DNA of 15,085 bases from JBDSYA01 sp039925865. GTDB taxonomy: Bacteria > Bacteroidota > Ignavibacteria > Tepidaquicellales > Tepidaquicellaceae. Below the pieces are notes generated by a model. It worked only from the letters and a program-made list of their open reading frames with translations, ran no database searches and was not told where the DNA came from. The stretch is from NCBI GenBank assembly GCA_039925865.1, contig JBDSYA010000097.1:1-15085 (forward strand), given 5' to 3'. This document shows, in pieces, positions 1-6,432 of this stretch (its first letter is position 1; each line of letters starts with the position of its first letter). Made by a program: the position numbers and the translations under genes.

Positions 1-600
1 GCAATGGTGCTGCTTGTCGCAGTGGAGCTTTGCTCACTAACATTTCTCAAAAACGATCTTTCAAAAAGTAATTTTATAGCAACCGGTATATTTTCAGACG
101 GAGTAGCAGCAGTTTTAATAAAAGGAAATGAAGCAACGGATGATAATAAATTAAAAAAGTCTGTCCGCATTATTGATTCAAGAAGTAAATTATATTATGA
201 TTCACTTGATGTTATGGGCTGGGAAATTCTTAACACTGGATTTAAAGTAATTTTTTCGAAGGACATTCCGACGATAGTTAATAATAATGTACACGCTGAT
301 ATTATACAATTTCTTGACAAGCATAATCTTCAGATTATGGATATTAAAAATTTTGTAGTTCACCCGGGCGGCACAAAAGTGATCGAGGCTTATATTAATG
401 CACTCAGCATTGATCCCGTAGTTTTAAATAACACAAGCGAAATTTTATATCAATATGGCAATATGTCAAGCACAACCGTGCTGTATGTTTTAAATAAATT
501 TATTGAAGGAAGGTTTGAAAATGGTTATGGCCTGATGATGTCGCTGGGACCAGGATTTTCGAGTGAAATGGTTCTTCTGAAATTCGATAATGGATCTTAA
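1..600 (+). CDS. Type III polyketide synthase (chalcone/stilbene synthase family), 3' part, 5' end outside window
   Basis: This is the C-terminal half of a thiolase-fold type III PKS, which condenses an acyl-CoA starter with malonyl-CoA into pyrones, resorcinols or similar polyketides. The frame is open from base 1, so the ATG at base 4 is not the real start. Counting from that Met, visible landmarks are VELCSLTF (8-15), FSDGVAAVL (30-38), the catalytic histidine H120 in VVHPGG, the catalytic asparagine N153 in YGNMSS, and the terminal loop SLGPGFSSE (180-188). The His-to-Asn distance of 33 residues equals that of plant chalcone synthase (303 to 336). The nucleophilic cysteine would lie about 20 residues before the window. 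The next gene is an ICMT-like methyltransferase, the pairing known from Bacillus bpsA-bpsB, where it gives methylated alkylpyrones. Family assignment is firm; the product is unknown. Confidence 0.93.
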   Translation, partial: AMVLLVAVELCSLTFLKNDLSKSNFIATGIFSDGVAAVLIKGNEATDDNKLKKSVRIIDSRSKLYYDSLDVMGWEILNTGFKVIFSKDIPTIVNNNVHADIIQFLDKHNLQIMDIKNFVVHPGGTKVIEAYINALSIDPVVLNNTSEILYQYGNMSSTTVLYVLNKFIEGRFENGYGLMMSLGPGFSSEMVLLKFDNGS

Positions 601-666
601 TTGTATGAATGAATTTAAAGACTTATTTGACTGATTTATTTTCTAATTTAAATTCTTAAATTTCAG

Positions 667-1170
667 TTGTTCTTTTACATTCTCATATCAATTGTAATTA
701 TACAAAGGCTGATCGAGCTGGTGATCTCTAAAAAAAACGAGAAATGGCTTTTGAGTGAAGGTGCTATTGAATATGGGAAACAGCATTATAAGTTCATCGT
801 GATGCTGCATATTTGTTTTTTCATATCAATGATAGCTGAATACAATTTTGAAAAAAAGGATGGTGAATTAAATACAATTAATTATTTGTTTTTGGTATTT
901 TTTATCGTTCTTCAAATACTGAGAATATGGGTGCTTAAAAGTCTGGGAAAGTTTTGGAATACAAAAATTCTTAGAATCCCGGATATAAAATTAATAGAAA
1001 CCGGTCCTTATAAATTTTTAAAACATCCGAATTACACGATTGTAGTACTTGAAATATTTATTATACCAATGATTTTTAATTTATATATAACAGCAATAAT
1101 TTTTACAATTCTGAATGCGGTAATGTTATCTGTCCGGATAAAATCAGAAAATCAGGCATTGAAATATTAA
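667..1170 (+). CDS. Isoprenylcysteine carboxyl methyltransferase (ICMT)-family membrane methyltransferase
   Basis: A 167-aa integral membrane protein with hydrophobic segments at about 1-17, 43-60, 70-90 and 120-150. The C-terminal half holds the ICMT/PEMT S-adenosylmethionine-binding signature: GPYKFLKHPNY at about 113-123, then a long hydrophobic helix and RIKSENQAL near the end. Length matches bacterial YpbQ/BpsB-type proteins. The start is a TTG at 667: no ATG or GTG lies between it and the in-frame stop at 649-651, and the protein begins in the way family members do; there is no clear Shine-Dalgarno. It follows the type III PKS by 66 nt, so the likely role, by analogy with Bacillus BpsB, is O-methylation of the PKS product. 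This is inference; other bacterial ICMT-like enzymes act on other substrates. The mini-ORF at 605-634 is not credited as a gene. Confidence 0.85.
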   Translation: MFFYILISIVIIQRLIELVISKKNEKWLLSEGAIEYGKQHYKFIVMLHICFFISMIAEYNFEKKDGELNTINYLFLVFFIVLQILRIWVLKSLGKFWNTKILRIPDIKLIETGPYKFLKHPNYTIVVLEIFIIPMIFNLYITAIIFTILNAVMLSVRIKSENQALKY

Positions 1171-1185
1171 TAAATAAACTTTGAC

Positions 1186-1497
1186 ATGAAAATACAATTA
1201 AAAGAAATTTGTCACGGAAGGAGCGGAGATAAAGGAGATGCCGCTAATATTGGTTTGATAGCTTATAAAAAGGATGATTATGAACTCATAAAAGAACAAG
1301 TAACGGCAGCAAAAGTAAAAGAATTTTTCAAAGATATATGCGAGGGAGAAGTTTTAAGATATGAGATGCCTAATATTAATGCGCTGAATTTTATTCTTAA
1401 TAATACATTAGGCGGCGGCGGAACTGTTTCTCTTAAACTTGATGCACAGGGAAAAACTCTTGCTTCGGCGTTAATGAAAATGGAAATCAATAAATAG
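1186..1497 (+). CDS. Stand-alone AtuA-type ferredoxin-like domain protein
   Basis: A 103-aa protein that matches, from memory of the family, the small C-terminal domain of AtuA/DUF1446 proteins. Key landmarks are the N-terminal ARSGDKGD-like motif (here HGRSGDKGDAANIG, residues 10-23), the block LRYEMPNINALNFIL (about 57-71), the glycine run LGGGG (75-79) and SLKLDAQGK (82-90). Such domains are either fused to DUF1446 or encoded next to it; no DUF1446 gene is seen in the window. AtuA belongs to the acyclic terpene utilisation set in Pseudomonas, but the biochemical role of this domain is not settled. It starts 16 nt after the ICMT-like gene, so it is probably co-transcribed with the PKS and methyltransferase genes. 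An acyl-CoA-related accessory role would be plausible but is a guess. Confidence 0.8.
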   Translation: MKIQLKEICHGRSGDKGDAANIGLIAYKKDDYELIKEQVTAAKVKEFFKDICEGEVLRYEMPNINALNFILNNTLGGGGTVSLKLDAQGKTLASALMKMEINK

Positions 1498-1580
1498 CAT
1501 TAAGTAATAAAGTTCATGGAGTTTAAATTTGATTAAATCCAAATTCATATTTAGAATAAATTTAAAATTAAATTATAGAA

Positions 1581-2670
1581 ATGTTAGATCAGCAGAAATA
1601 CAGATTAAAGAGCTCAAAGGAAAAGTTAATTTCTTTACGGAGGTTTCTTTGAAGTTGATAAAAAAGTTTTAAGGATAGAAGAGCTTGAAAAGGATTCTCA
1701 AGATGAAAATTTTTGGGATGACAATAAATCCGCACAAAAGATCTTCCAGGAAATATCAAATCTCAAAAAATGGGTTGAAGAATTCAATTCAGTAGAAAAT
1801 CATTTCAAAGATATTAACAGTCTGATAGACATGGCTGAGGCAGAAACTGATGAATCCATTGAAGGTGAGATTAATAATGATATTGATGCATTTGAGAAAG
1901 AACTGGATATGATGGAATTTAAAAATATGTTATCCGATGATGATGATGTCCGTGATGCAATTATAACAATTAATTCCGGAGCGGGAGGCACTGAATCACA
2001 GGACTGGGCAGAAATGCTTTTAAGAATGTATTTAAGGTATTGTGAAAAAAAGGGATTTAAAACTTCTTTAGTGGACAGGCTTGACGGAGATGGTGCAGGT
2101 ATTAAGAGCGCAACAGTGGAAGTGAAAGGCGAGTATGCTTACGGATTTCTCAAAGCTGAAAATGGTGTGCACAGGCTTGTAAGAATTTCACCGTTCGATT
2201 CGAATAAAAAGAGACACACTTCATTTGCGGCTGTTTATGTCAGCCCTGTAATTGACGACAACATTGAAATTGAGATCAATCCCAGTGATATAAAGATTGA
2301 TACATTCCGGTCCGGAGGCGCAGGCGGACAGAATGTGAATAAGGTCGAGACGGCGATTCGTATAACACATCTTCCTTCAGGCATAGTGGTGCAATGTCAG
2401 AATGAAAGATCTCAGATACAAAATAAACTGAACGCGATGAAGATGCTTAAGTCTAAATTATATATGGTAGAAAAAGAAAAAGAGATCGCCAGGCTTCAGA
2501 CTATTGAGAGTACAAAAAAGAAAATCGAGTGGGGAAGTCAGATACGAAGTTATGTCTTCCATCCCTATAACATGGTAAAAGATCACCGGACAGATCATGA
2601 AACAAGCGATACGCAGGGAGTTATGGACGGAGAGCTGGAAGGTTTTATTAAAGCATATTTACTGAACTGA
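1581..2670 (+). CDS. prfB: Peptide chain release factor 2 (RF2), expressed through a programmed +1 frameshift
   Basis: Recognises UGA and UAA in the ribosomal A site and triggers peptidyl-tRNA hydrolysis. Translation starts at ATG 1581, runs 23 codons to an in-frame TGA at 1650-1652, and continues in the +1 frame from GAA at 1651. The joined protein is 362 aa, against 365 in E. coli. The N-terminal region reads RIEELEKDSQDENFWDD after the shift, as RF2 does. The RF2-specific anticodon tripeptide SPF falls at about 203-205 (E. coli 205-207) and the catalytic GGQ, in GGAGGQNVNK, at about 248-250 (E. coli 250-252). A gene called from ATG 1831 would wrongly lose the first 83 residues. An 83-nt gap separates it from the previous gene and 7 nt from the next. 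Identity is certain; the frameshift is inferred from sequence alone. Confidence 0.96.
1638..1652 (+). promoter_or_regulatory. prfB: Programmed +1 ribosomal frameshift site of prfB
   Basis: An internal Shine-Dalgarno-like CGGAGG (1638-1643), a 3-nt spacer TTT, then the slippery CTT TGA (1647-1652). Element order and spacing equal those of E. coli prfB (AGGGGG, 3 nt, CTT TGA). When RF2 is scarce, the ribosome pauses at TGA, slips from CUU to UUU and reads GAA next, so RF2 autoregulates its own synthesis. The base after TGA is A rather than the usual C, so the residue after the shift is Glu instead of Asp. Confidence 0.93.
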
Positions 2671-2677
2671 TAAAAAT

Positions 2678-3898
2678 TTGTTGAATTATAAATTTTTCAT
2701 AGCTAAAAGATATCTGTTCTCCAAAAAGGATTCAAAATTCATTTCTTTTATTACCTATATATCTATTGCCGGAGTAACGCTTGGAGTTGCTGCACTTATT
2801 ATTACAACATCCATCCTTAGCGGATTTGAGAAAGAAATCCGCGATAAAGTAGCAGGACTGGTATCGCATATTCAGATATCATCATTTGTGCAGGAAGGAT
2901 TAAGTGATCATGACCGGGCTTTGCAAATGATCAAAGACAGTATAAAGGGTGTATCAGGAATTTCACCAATTATTCAGCGGGAAGCTGTTATAAGGTACAA
3001 AACTAATGTAGAAGGTATTATTCTAAAGGGAATTATACCTGAAACAGATATTTCAACTACAAGAAGTAAAGTAATTAAGGGGGAGTTTGATCTGAAGCCT
3101 ATTGATACTGTATTTTCAAGATTGCTGATAGGTGATAAGCTTGCTAAAAAACTCAACATTGAAGTTGGTACTAAACTGATAGTCTTTGGATTAAATGGAA
3201 TTCCTTCACCGTTAAATCAGCCTAAGATAAAACAATTTATTGTCAGCGGGATTTATGAAACAGGGCTCAGAGAGTTTGATGACCTTATTATATATACTGA
3301 TCTGGCTACAGCACAAACGCTTTTTAATCTGGGTAATAATGTTACAGGCATCGAAATGAATCTTGATAATATTGACAACGTTGAAGCAGTTGTAACAAAA
3401 ATAAAAAAGGATATCGGCTATCCGTATTTTCCAAGATCACTTTATAAATTGTTCAAACCTTTGTTCACATGGGTCGAATTGCAAAAAGCTCCCACTCCGA
3501 TCATTCTTGGTTTGATAATAATTGTTGCAACTTTCAACATAGTGGGTACATTATTAATGCTTGTGCTGGAAAAAACTCAATCCATCGGGACATTAAAATC
3601 CCTTGGCGCAAGCAACCGGGGTATAATGGGTATCTTCCTTATAGATGGTTTATTAATAGGAATAACAGGAATTATTCTCGGAAATATACTGGGACTGGGA
3701 CTTTGTTATCTTGAAATAAAATATAAGTTTTTTTCATTGCCCGATATTTATTATCTTAAGAGCGTGCCTATACTCATCCAACCTGAACATATTGTGATGA
3801 TATCAGTGATCACAATTATTTTAACATTCATTGCCACACTCATTCCTTCATATCTTGCTTCGAAGTTAGATCCTGTGAAATCATTAAGATTCAGTTAA
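2678..3898 (+). CDS. LolC/LolE-family ABC transporter permease (MacB/FtsX type)
   Basis: An inner-membrane permease of about 405 aa with the LolC/E topology: one transmembrane helix near residues 23-46, a large periplasmic domain (about 47-270), then three helices near 274-297, 316-343 and 371-392. Family signatures are the N-terminal FIAKRYLFSKK, VATFNIVGTLLMLV (283-296), EKTQSIGTLKSLGAS (298-312) and the C-terminal ASKLDPVKSLRFS. LolCDE extracts lipoproteins from the inner membrane for delivery to the outer membrane, the most likely role here. No partner ATPase (LolD) is adjacent, so it must be encoded elsewhere. Only TTG starts are available, at 2678 or 2681; the second gives the N-terminus MNYKFF, as in relatives. 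It lies 7 nt after prfB, and its stop overlaps the ubiE ATG by one base (TAATG), suggesting translational coupling. LolC and LolE cannot be told apart here. Confidence 0.88.
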   Translation: MLNYKFFIAKRYLFSKKDSKFISFITYISIAGVTLGVAALIITTSILSGFEKEIRDKVAGLVSHIQISSFVQEGLSDHDRALQMIKDSIKGVSGISPIIQREAVIRYKTNVEGIILKGIIPETDISTTRSKVIKGEFDLKPIDTVFSRLLIGDKLAKKLNIEVGTKLIVFGLNGIPSPLNQPKIKQFIVSGIYETGLREFDDLIIYTDLATAQTLFNLGNNVTGIEMNLDNIDNVEAVVTKIKKDIGYPYFPRSLYKLFKPLFTWVELQKAPTPIILGLIIIVATFNIVGTLLMLVLEKTQSIGTLKSLGASNRGIMGIFLIDGLLIGITGIILGNILGLGLCYLEIKYKFFSLPDIYYLKSVPILIQPEHIVMISVITIILTFIATLIPSYLASKLDPVKSLRFS

Positions 3899-4599
3899 TG
3901 TCCCACTCAGTAAATAAGTCGAAGAAGAACATTGAATTTATGTTCGATGAGATAGCACCTACCTATGATAAACTGAATCATCTTTTTACACTGAATTTAG
4001 ATATGAAGTGGCGGAGGGAAATTGTGAAAAGTTTTTTTAATCATAAATCCGAAACCCGCATTATACTGGATATTGCCTCCGGTACTGGAGATTTAACAAA
4101 AGAATTACTCAGGCTTGATCCTCAAAAAATATATTCTGCTGATATTTCTAAGAAGATGCTTGAAGTACAGAGCAAAAAAATTTCGGATAAAAGGCTGGTG
4201 TTAGTGCACACAGACGGGTTAAAACTTCCATTTGCGAATGACATGTTTGATCTTGTAACAATAGGTTTCGGAGTCAGGAATTTTGAGAATTTAAAATTAT
4301 CAATGCTGCAGATTCATAAAGTTATGAAGAAAAACTCAAGATTGGTAATTCTTGAAATGTTTAAATCAGATAATTTCAAAACAAAAATATTTAATCTTTA
4401 TTTCGGGAAATTAATGCCTCTGATCGGAAATAAAATTTCGGGCAGCCGTAATGCTTACAGTTATTTATATAACTCTGTGAATACATTTTACACGGTTGAC
4501 GATTTTATCAGGATATGTTATGAATGCGGCTTTAAACTTCAAATGAAAAAAAATAATTTTCTGGGTATTGTTAACACAGTTTATCTGGTAAAAAACTGA
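3898..4599 (+). CDS. ubiE: Demethylmenaquinone methyltransferase (UbiE/MenG)
   Basis: A class I SAM-dependent methyltransferase of 233 aa that methylates demethylmenaquinol to menaquinol (and, in organisms with ubiquinone, the benzoquinol intermediate). Seen are the N-terminal FDEIAPTYDKLNHLFTLNLD (16-35) typical of UbiE, SAM motif I LDIASGTGDL (57-66), the acidic residue of motif II in ADISKKML (81-88), the family block TIGFGVRNFEN (121-131), and the C-terminal signature AYSYLYNSVNTF (186-197). Length is a little below the usual 240-250. In a Bacteroidota-like organism the expected substrate is demethylmenaquinone, so menG would be an equally good name. The start ATG overlaps the stop of the permease by one base. 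A strong hairpin terminator follows 20 nt downstream, so this is probably the last gene of the prfB operon. Confidence 0.95.
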   Translation: MSHSVNKSKKNIEFMFDEIAPTYDKLNHLFTLNLDMKWRREIVKSFFNHKSETRIILDIASGTGDLTKELLRLDPQKIYSADISKKMLEVQSKKISDKRLVLVHTDGLKLPFANDMFDLVTIGFGVRNFENLKLSMLQIHKVMKKNSRLVILEMFKSDNFKTKIFNLYFGKLMPLIGNKISGSRNAYSYLYNSVNTFYTVDDFIRICYECGFKLQMKKNNFLGIVNTVYLVKN

Positions 4600-4619
4600 G
4601 TATTAGATTTTCAAAAAAG

Positions 4620-4653
4620 ACAGGTAAAAAAATTATCTGTAAAATTTTTTTTT
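4620..4653 (+). terminator. Rho-independent terminator after ubiE
   Basis: Arms ACAGGTAA (4620-4627) and TTATCTGT (4633-4640) form an 8-bp stem with one G-T wobble and an AAAAA loop, followed by AAAA and nine T residues (4645-4653). It sits 20 nt after the ubiE stop. Confidence 0.75.
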
Positions 4654-4686
4654 AATTCTGTTATATTACAATCTTAAAAATTCTCG

Positions 4687-4761
4687 ATGAAAGGCCATGC
4701 AATCTGTACTTGGCTTTCTTTAATCCCCATCACATTACTTTCACGGGCGGATAGTAATTAA
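4687..4761 (+). other. Possible 24-codon small ORF with a hydrophobic core
   Basis: An ATG at 4687 opens a 24-codon frame closed by TAA at 4759-4761. The peptide MKGHAICTWLSLIPITLLSR (first 20 residues) resembles a signal or small membrane peptide: a Lys near the N-terminus, a hydrophobic run at about 5-18, then charged and polar residues. No Shine-Dalgarno precedes it, but most genes here lack one. It overlaps two hairpins, GAAAGGCCA/TGGCTTTC (4689-4697/4711-4718, one bulge) and ATTACT/AGTAAT (4734-4739/4753-4758). A chance ORF or a structured leader is at least as likely. Confidence 0.2.
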
Positions 4762-4794
4762 ATTAATTACAGTTTAAAATTATTTTAAAAAATT

Positions 4795-4848
4795 TTTTGC
4801 TATTAAATCCTGGCTTATAGCAAAATTTAATCAGTCAGGAAGAAGGAG
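4795..4848 (+). promoter_or_regulatory. Structured 5' leader with possible pseudoknot next to the ribosome binding site
   Basis: A perfect 9-bp inverted repeat, TTTTGCTAT (4795-4803) and ATAGCAAAA (4817-4825), encloses a 13-nt loop. The loop contains TCCTG (4808-4812), complementary to CAGGA (4836-4840) just before the Shine-Dalgarno; its TCCT part could instead pair with the AGGA (4844-4847) inside it. This is the geometry of an H-type pseudoknot able to expose or hide the ribosome binding site. It does not match a riboswitch class I recognise. An operator-type DNA site is the alternative. Confidence 0.35.
4842..4848 (+). promoter_or_regulatory. Strong Shine-Dalgarno for the 70-aa gene
   Basis: GAAGGAG ends 8 nt before the ATG at 4857. 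It is the strongest start-associated Shine-Dalgarno in the window; most other genes here show weak or no such site. It supports the chosen start and suggests initiation of a different kind or strength for this gene. Confidence 0.7.
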
Positions 4849-4856
4849 ATTTATAA

Positions 4857-5069
4857 ATGGTTGTAAGAATACAAAATCAGATCTTTAATATGAATTTTGT
4901 AAGATATTTAATTAAAGTAGATAATAAGGATGGGAAATTTTATATCGGCGTATTTACATCTATTGCAGATAAAGAATTTTATTTTGAATACCCGTCTGTG
5001 CAAAGAAGGAATGAGGACTGGGACAGGATTGAACGGGAAATGACATCCGGTGCTATTGCAAAGTCATAG
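4857..5069 (+). CDS. Small uncharacterised protein (70 aa)
   Basis: I do not recognise this family. The 70-aa protein has no signal peptide, transmembrane segment or cysteine. Its pattern is alternating hydrophobic stretches (VVRIQNQIFNM, FVRYLIKVDN, GKFYIGVFTS, KEFYFEYPS), suggesting a small beta-sheet, followed by an amphipathic helix around NEDWDRIEREM. This resembles the layout of small single-domain proteins of four or five strands plus a C-terminal helix, but that is only a shape comparison. The gene stands alone: a terminator lies upstream, a long structured leader and a strong Shine-Dalgarno precede it, and a 138-nt gap follows before gcvH. The good ribosome site, coherent amino-acid composition and isolated transcription unit make a real gene likely. 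Confidence 0.75.
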   Translation: MVVRIQNQIFNMNFVRYLIKVDNKDGKFYIGVFTSIADKEFYFEYPSVQRRNEDWDRIEREMTSGAIAKS

Positions 5070-5160
5070 AGTTAAATTGTAAGTTTTTATAATTAAAGAT
5101 TTTTCAAATAGTTTTACGGTCTTTTTTAAAATCATTTTCAACTCAATTGAATAAGAAGCC

Positions 5161-5190
5161 TGAAATGAGTAAATTACATCTCTTATTTCA
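5161..5190 (+). other. Hairpin just upstream of gcvH
   Basis: TGAAATGAG (5161-5169) pairs with CTC-TT-ATTTCA (5180-5190) with a 2-nt bulge and a 10-nt loop. No T-run follows, so it is not a terminator. A 12-codon ATG frame (5165-5203) begins inside the left arm and ends 4 nt before the gcvH start, which could make it a leader peptide; chance is as likely. It has no resemblance to the glycine riboswitch. Confidence 0.25.
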
Positions 5191-5207
5191 AAACTCAAAT
5201 TAAAAAC

Positions 5208-5591
5208 ATGCATTTTCCTGCATCTTTAAAATATACAAAAGAACATGAGTGGATCAAAATTGACGGGAATGTTTGCACAGTAGGTGTAACTGATCATGCA
5301 CAGAGTGAGCTTGGTGATATAATCTACCTTGACATGACCTCAGGTGTTGGCAGCGAAATAAAGCAGGGAGATATCCTTGGTTCGATTGAAGCGGTGAAAA
5401 CAGTGTCTGAAATTTATAGTCCTGTTTCAGGAAAAGTTATTGAAGTCAACCAGATTATAAATGATAATCCATCTATTGTAAATACAGATCCGTATGAAGG
5501 CGGCTGGATTATTAAGATCGAACCTTCAAATCAGGATGAGATAAGTAATCTGATGAGCTCAGAAAATTACAAAGAACTTATCGGATCATAA
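5208..5591 (+). CDS. gcvH: Glycine cleavage system H protein
   Basis: The lipoyl carrier of the glycine cleavage complex, which shuttles the aminomethyl group among the P, T and L proteins in the cytoplasm. At 127 aa it has the normal length. Seen are the N-terminal KYTKEHEWIKIDG (8-20), VGVTDHAQSELGDIIYLD (25-42), and the lipoylation site in GSIEAVKTVSEIYSP, with lysine 64 as the modified residue. The C-terminal part has SIVNTDPYEGGWIIKI, also typical. No gcvT, gcvP or lpd gene is adjacent, so the rest of the system, or an alternative role of H protein in lipoate transfer, lies elsewhere. The start has no clear Shine-Dalgarno. The next gene begins 52 nt downstream. Confidence 0.96.
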   Translation: MHFPASLKYTKEHEWIKIDGNVCTVGVTDHAQSELGDIIYLDMTSGVGSEIKQGDILGSIEAVKTVSEIYSPVSGKVIEVNQIINDNPSIVNTDPYEGGWIIKIEPSNQDEISNLMSSENYKELIGS

Positions 5592-5643
5592 ATAAATTTT
5601 TTTAATTTCTATATTAATAAAGTTCTTTGATATAATTGAAAGT

Positions 5644-6153
5644 ATGACGAACTTAAAAATTAATATAAGCAACCTTCAGGATGGTGAGCATATTTATAGC
5701 TTTACTGCCACATCCAAAGAGCTAGAAATTGAAACCGTGGATATTGCTTCGGATGTATTAATTGAAGCAAACTTATATAAAACAGGAAATCAGTTTGATC
5801 TCAATGTGAAGATTAGTGGTAAGTTTAAGCTATTGTGTGACCGATGTATTGAAGATTACGTTCAGGGATTTGACAATTCATTTGAAGTGATCTATAAATT
5901 TGATTTTGTACAGGATGATATAGAAAACGATGATGATGATATTAAGTTTATTCCGCCAAAAACTAATTACATCAATTTAGTAGAGGATGTAAGAGATTAC
6001 ATAGTGCTATCAGTTCCAATGAAACAGGTTCCTGAAGAAAAGGATGACCACTGCACTTATTGCAATAAAAACATAACTGATTTAATAAATATTGTTAGAC
6101 AACCCGAAGTAAGCCCGGTTTGGGAAAAATTAATACAAGCAAAATCTAAATAA
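5644..6153 (+). CDS. yceD: DUF177 / YceD-family protein (23S rRNA accumulation)
   Basis: A 169-aa soluble protein of the DUF177 family, for which E. coli YceD and plant homologues are reported to be needed for normal 23S rRNA levels. Seen are LLCDRCIEDY with C65 and C68, an acidic stretch at about 91-99, the conserved segment VEDVRDYIVLSVPMK (113-127), and a second pair, C137 and C140, in HCTYCNK. The four cysteines could bind a metal; this is inference. The immediately following genes are rpmF (bL32) and plsX, the order found across many bacteria, which strongly supports the call. A TATAAT (5631-5636) lies just before the ATG, but without a good -35 I do not call a promoter. Confidence 0.88.
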   Translation: MTNLKINISNLQDGEHIYSFTATSKELEIETVDIASDVLIEANLYKTGNQFDLNVKISGKFKLLCDRCIEDYVQGFDNSFEVIYKFDFVQDDIENDDDDIKFIPPKTNYINLVEDVRDYIVLSVPMKQVPEEKDDHCTYCNKNITDLINIVRQPEVSPVWEKLIQAKSK

Positions 6154-6174
6154 AAATAAAAATAGAAAAGTAAA

Positions 6175-6354
6175 ATGCCAAATCCAAAGAGAAGACATTC
6201 AAAAACAAGGGGTAGAAAAAGAAGGACACATTATAAGGCAACAGCGCCAACCGTTATGACCTGCACAAATTGCGGAGAAATGAAACAGGCTCACAGAGTT
6301 TGTTCGTCATGCGGTTTTTATGATGGAAAGAGTGTAGTTATTCCTAAAAAGTAA
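6175..6354 (+). CDS. rpmF: 50S ribosomal protein bL32
   Basis: A 59-aa ribosomal protein starting MPNPKRRHSKTRGRKRRTHY, the expected lysine/arginine-rich N-terminus that threads into 23S rRNA. The C-terminal half carries a complete four-cysteine zinc ribbon: C30 and C33 in MTCTNCGE, C43 and C46 in RVCSSCGFYDG. It is therefore the zinc-binding (C+) form. The ATG at 6175 follows the yceD stop by 21 nt. The length and the yceD-rpmF-plsX order are standard. The frame falls below usual ORF-length cut-offs, so automatic calling may miss it. Confidence 0.97.
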   Translation: MPNPKRRHSKTRGRKRRTHYKATAPTVMTCTNCGEMKQAHRVCSSCGFYDGKSVVIPKK

Positions 6355-6432
6355 TTCCCATCCCAACGAATTTCCATTCAACTTCCTTGACTTCATTTTC
6401 AAGTAAAGAAATTTAATGCAGAGCTGTTTATT

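Noticed and set aside
605..634. 9-codon ATG frame between the PKS and ICMT-like genes
   Set aside because: Too short, no ribosome site, no distinguishing features.
1831..2670. Taking prfB as starting at ATG 1831
   Set aside because: The same frame upstream, from 1651, encodes recognisable RF2 N-terminal sequence joined to ATG 1581 by a canonical frameshift site; starting at 1831 would remove 83 residues of a conserved domain.
3469..3714. 81-codon + strand frame inside the LolC/E-like gene
   Set aside because: Out-of-frame shadow over a well-conserved transmembrane region; no ribosome site and no recognisable protein.
5070..5207. Glycine riboswitch before gcvH
   Set aside because: The tandem aptamer core sequences are absent and the region is AT-rich and too short for it.
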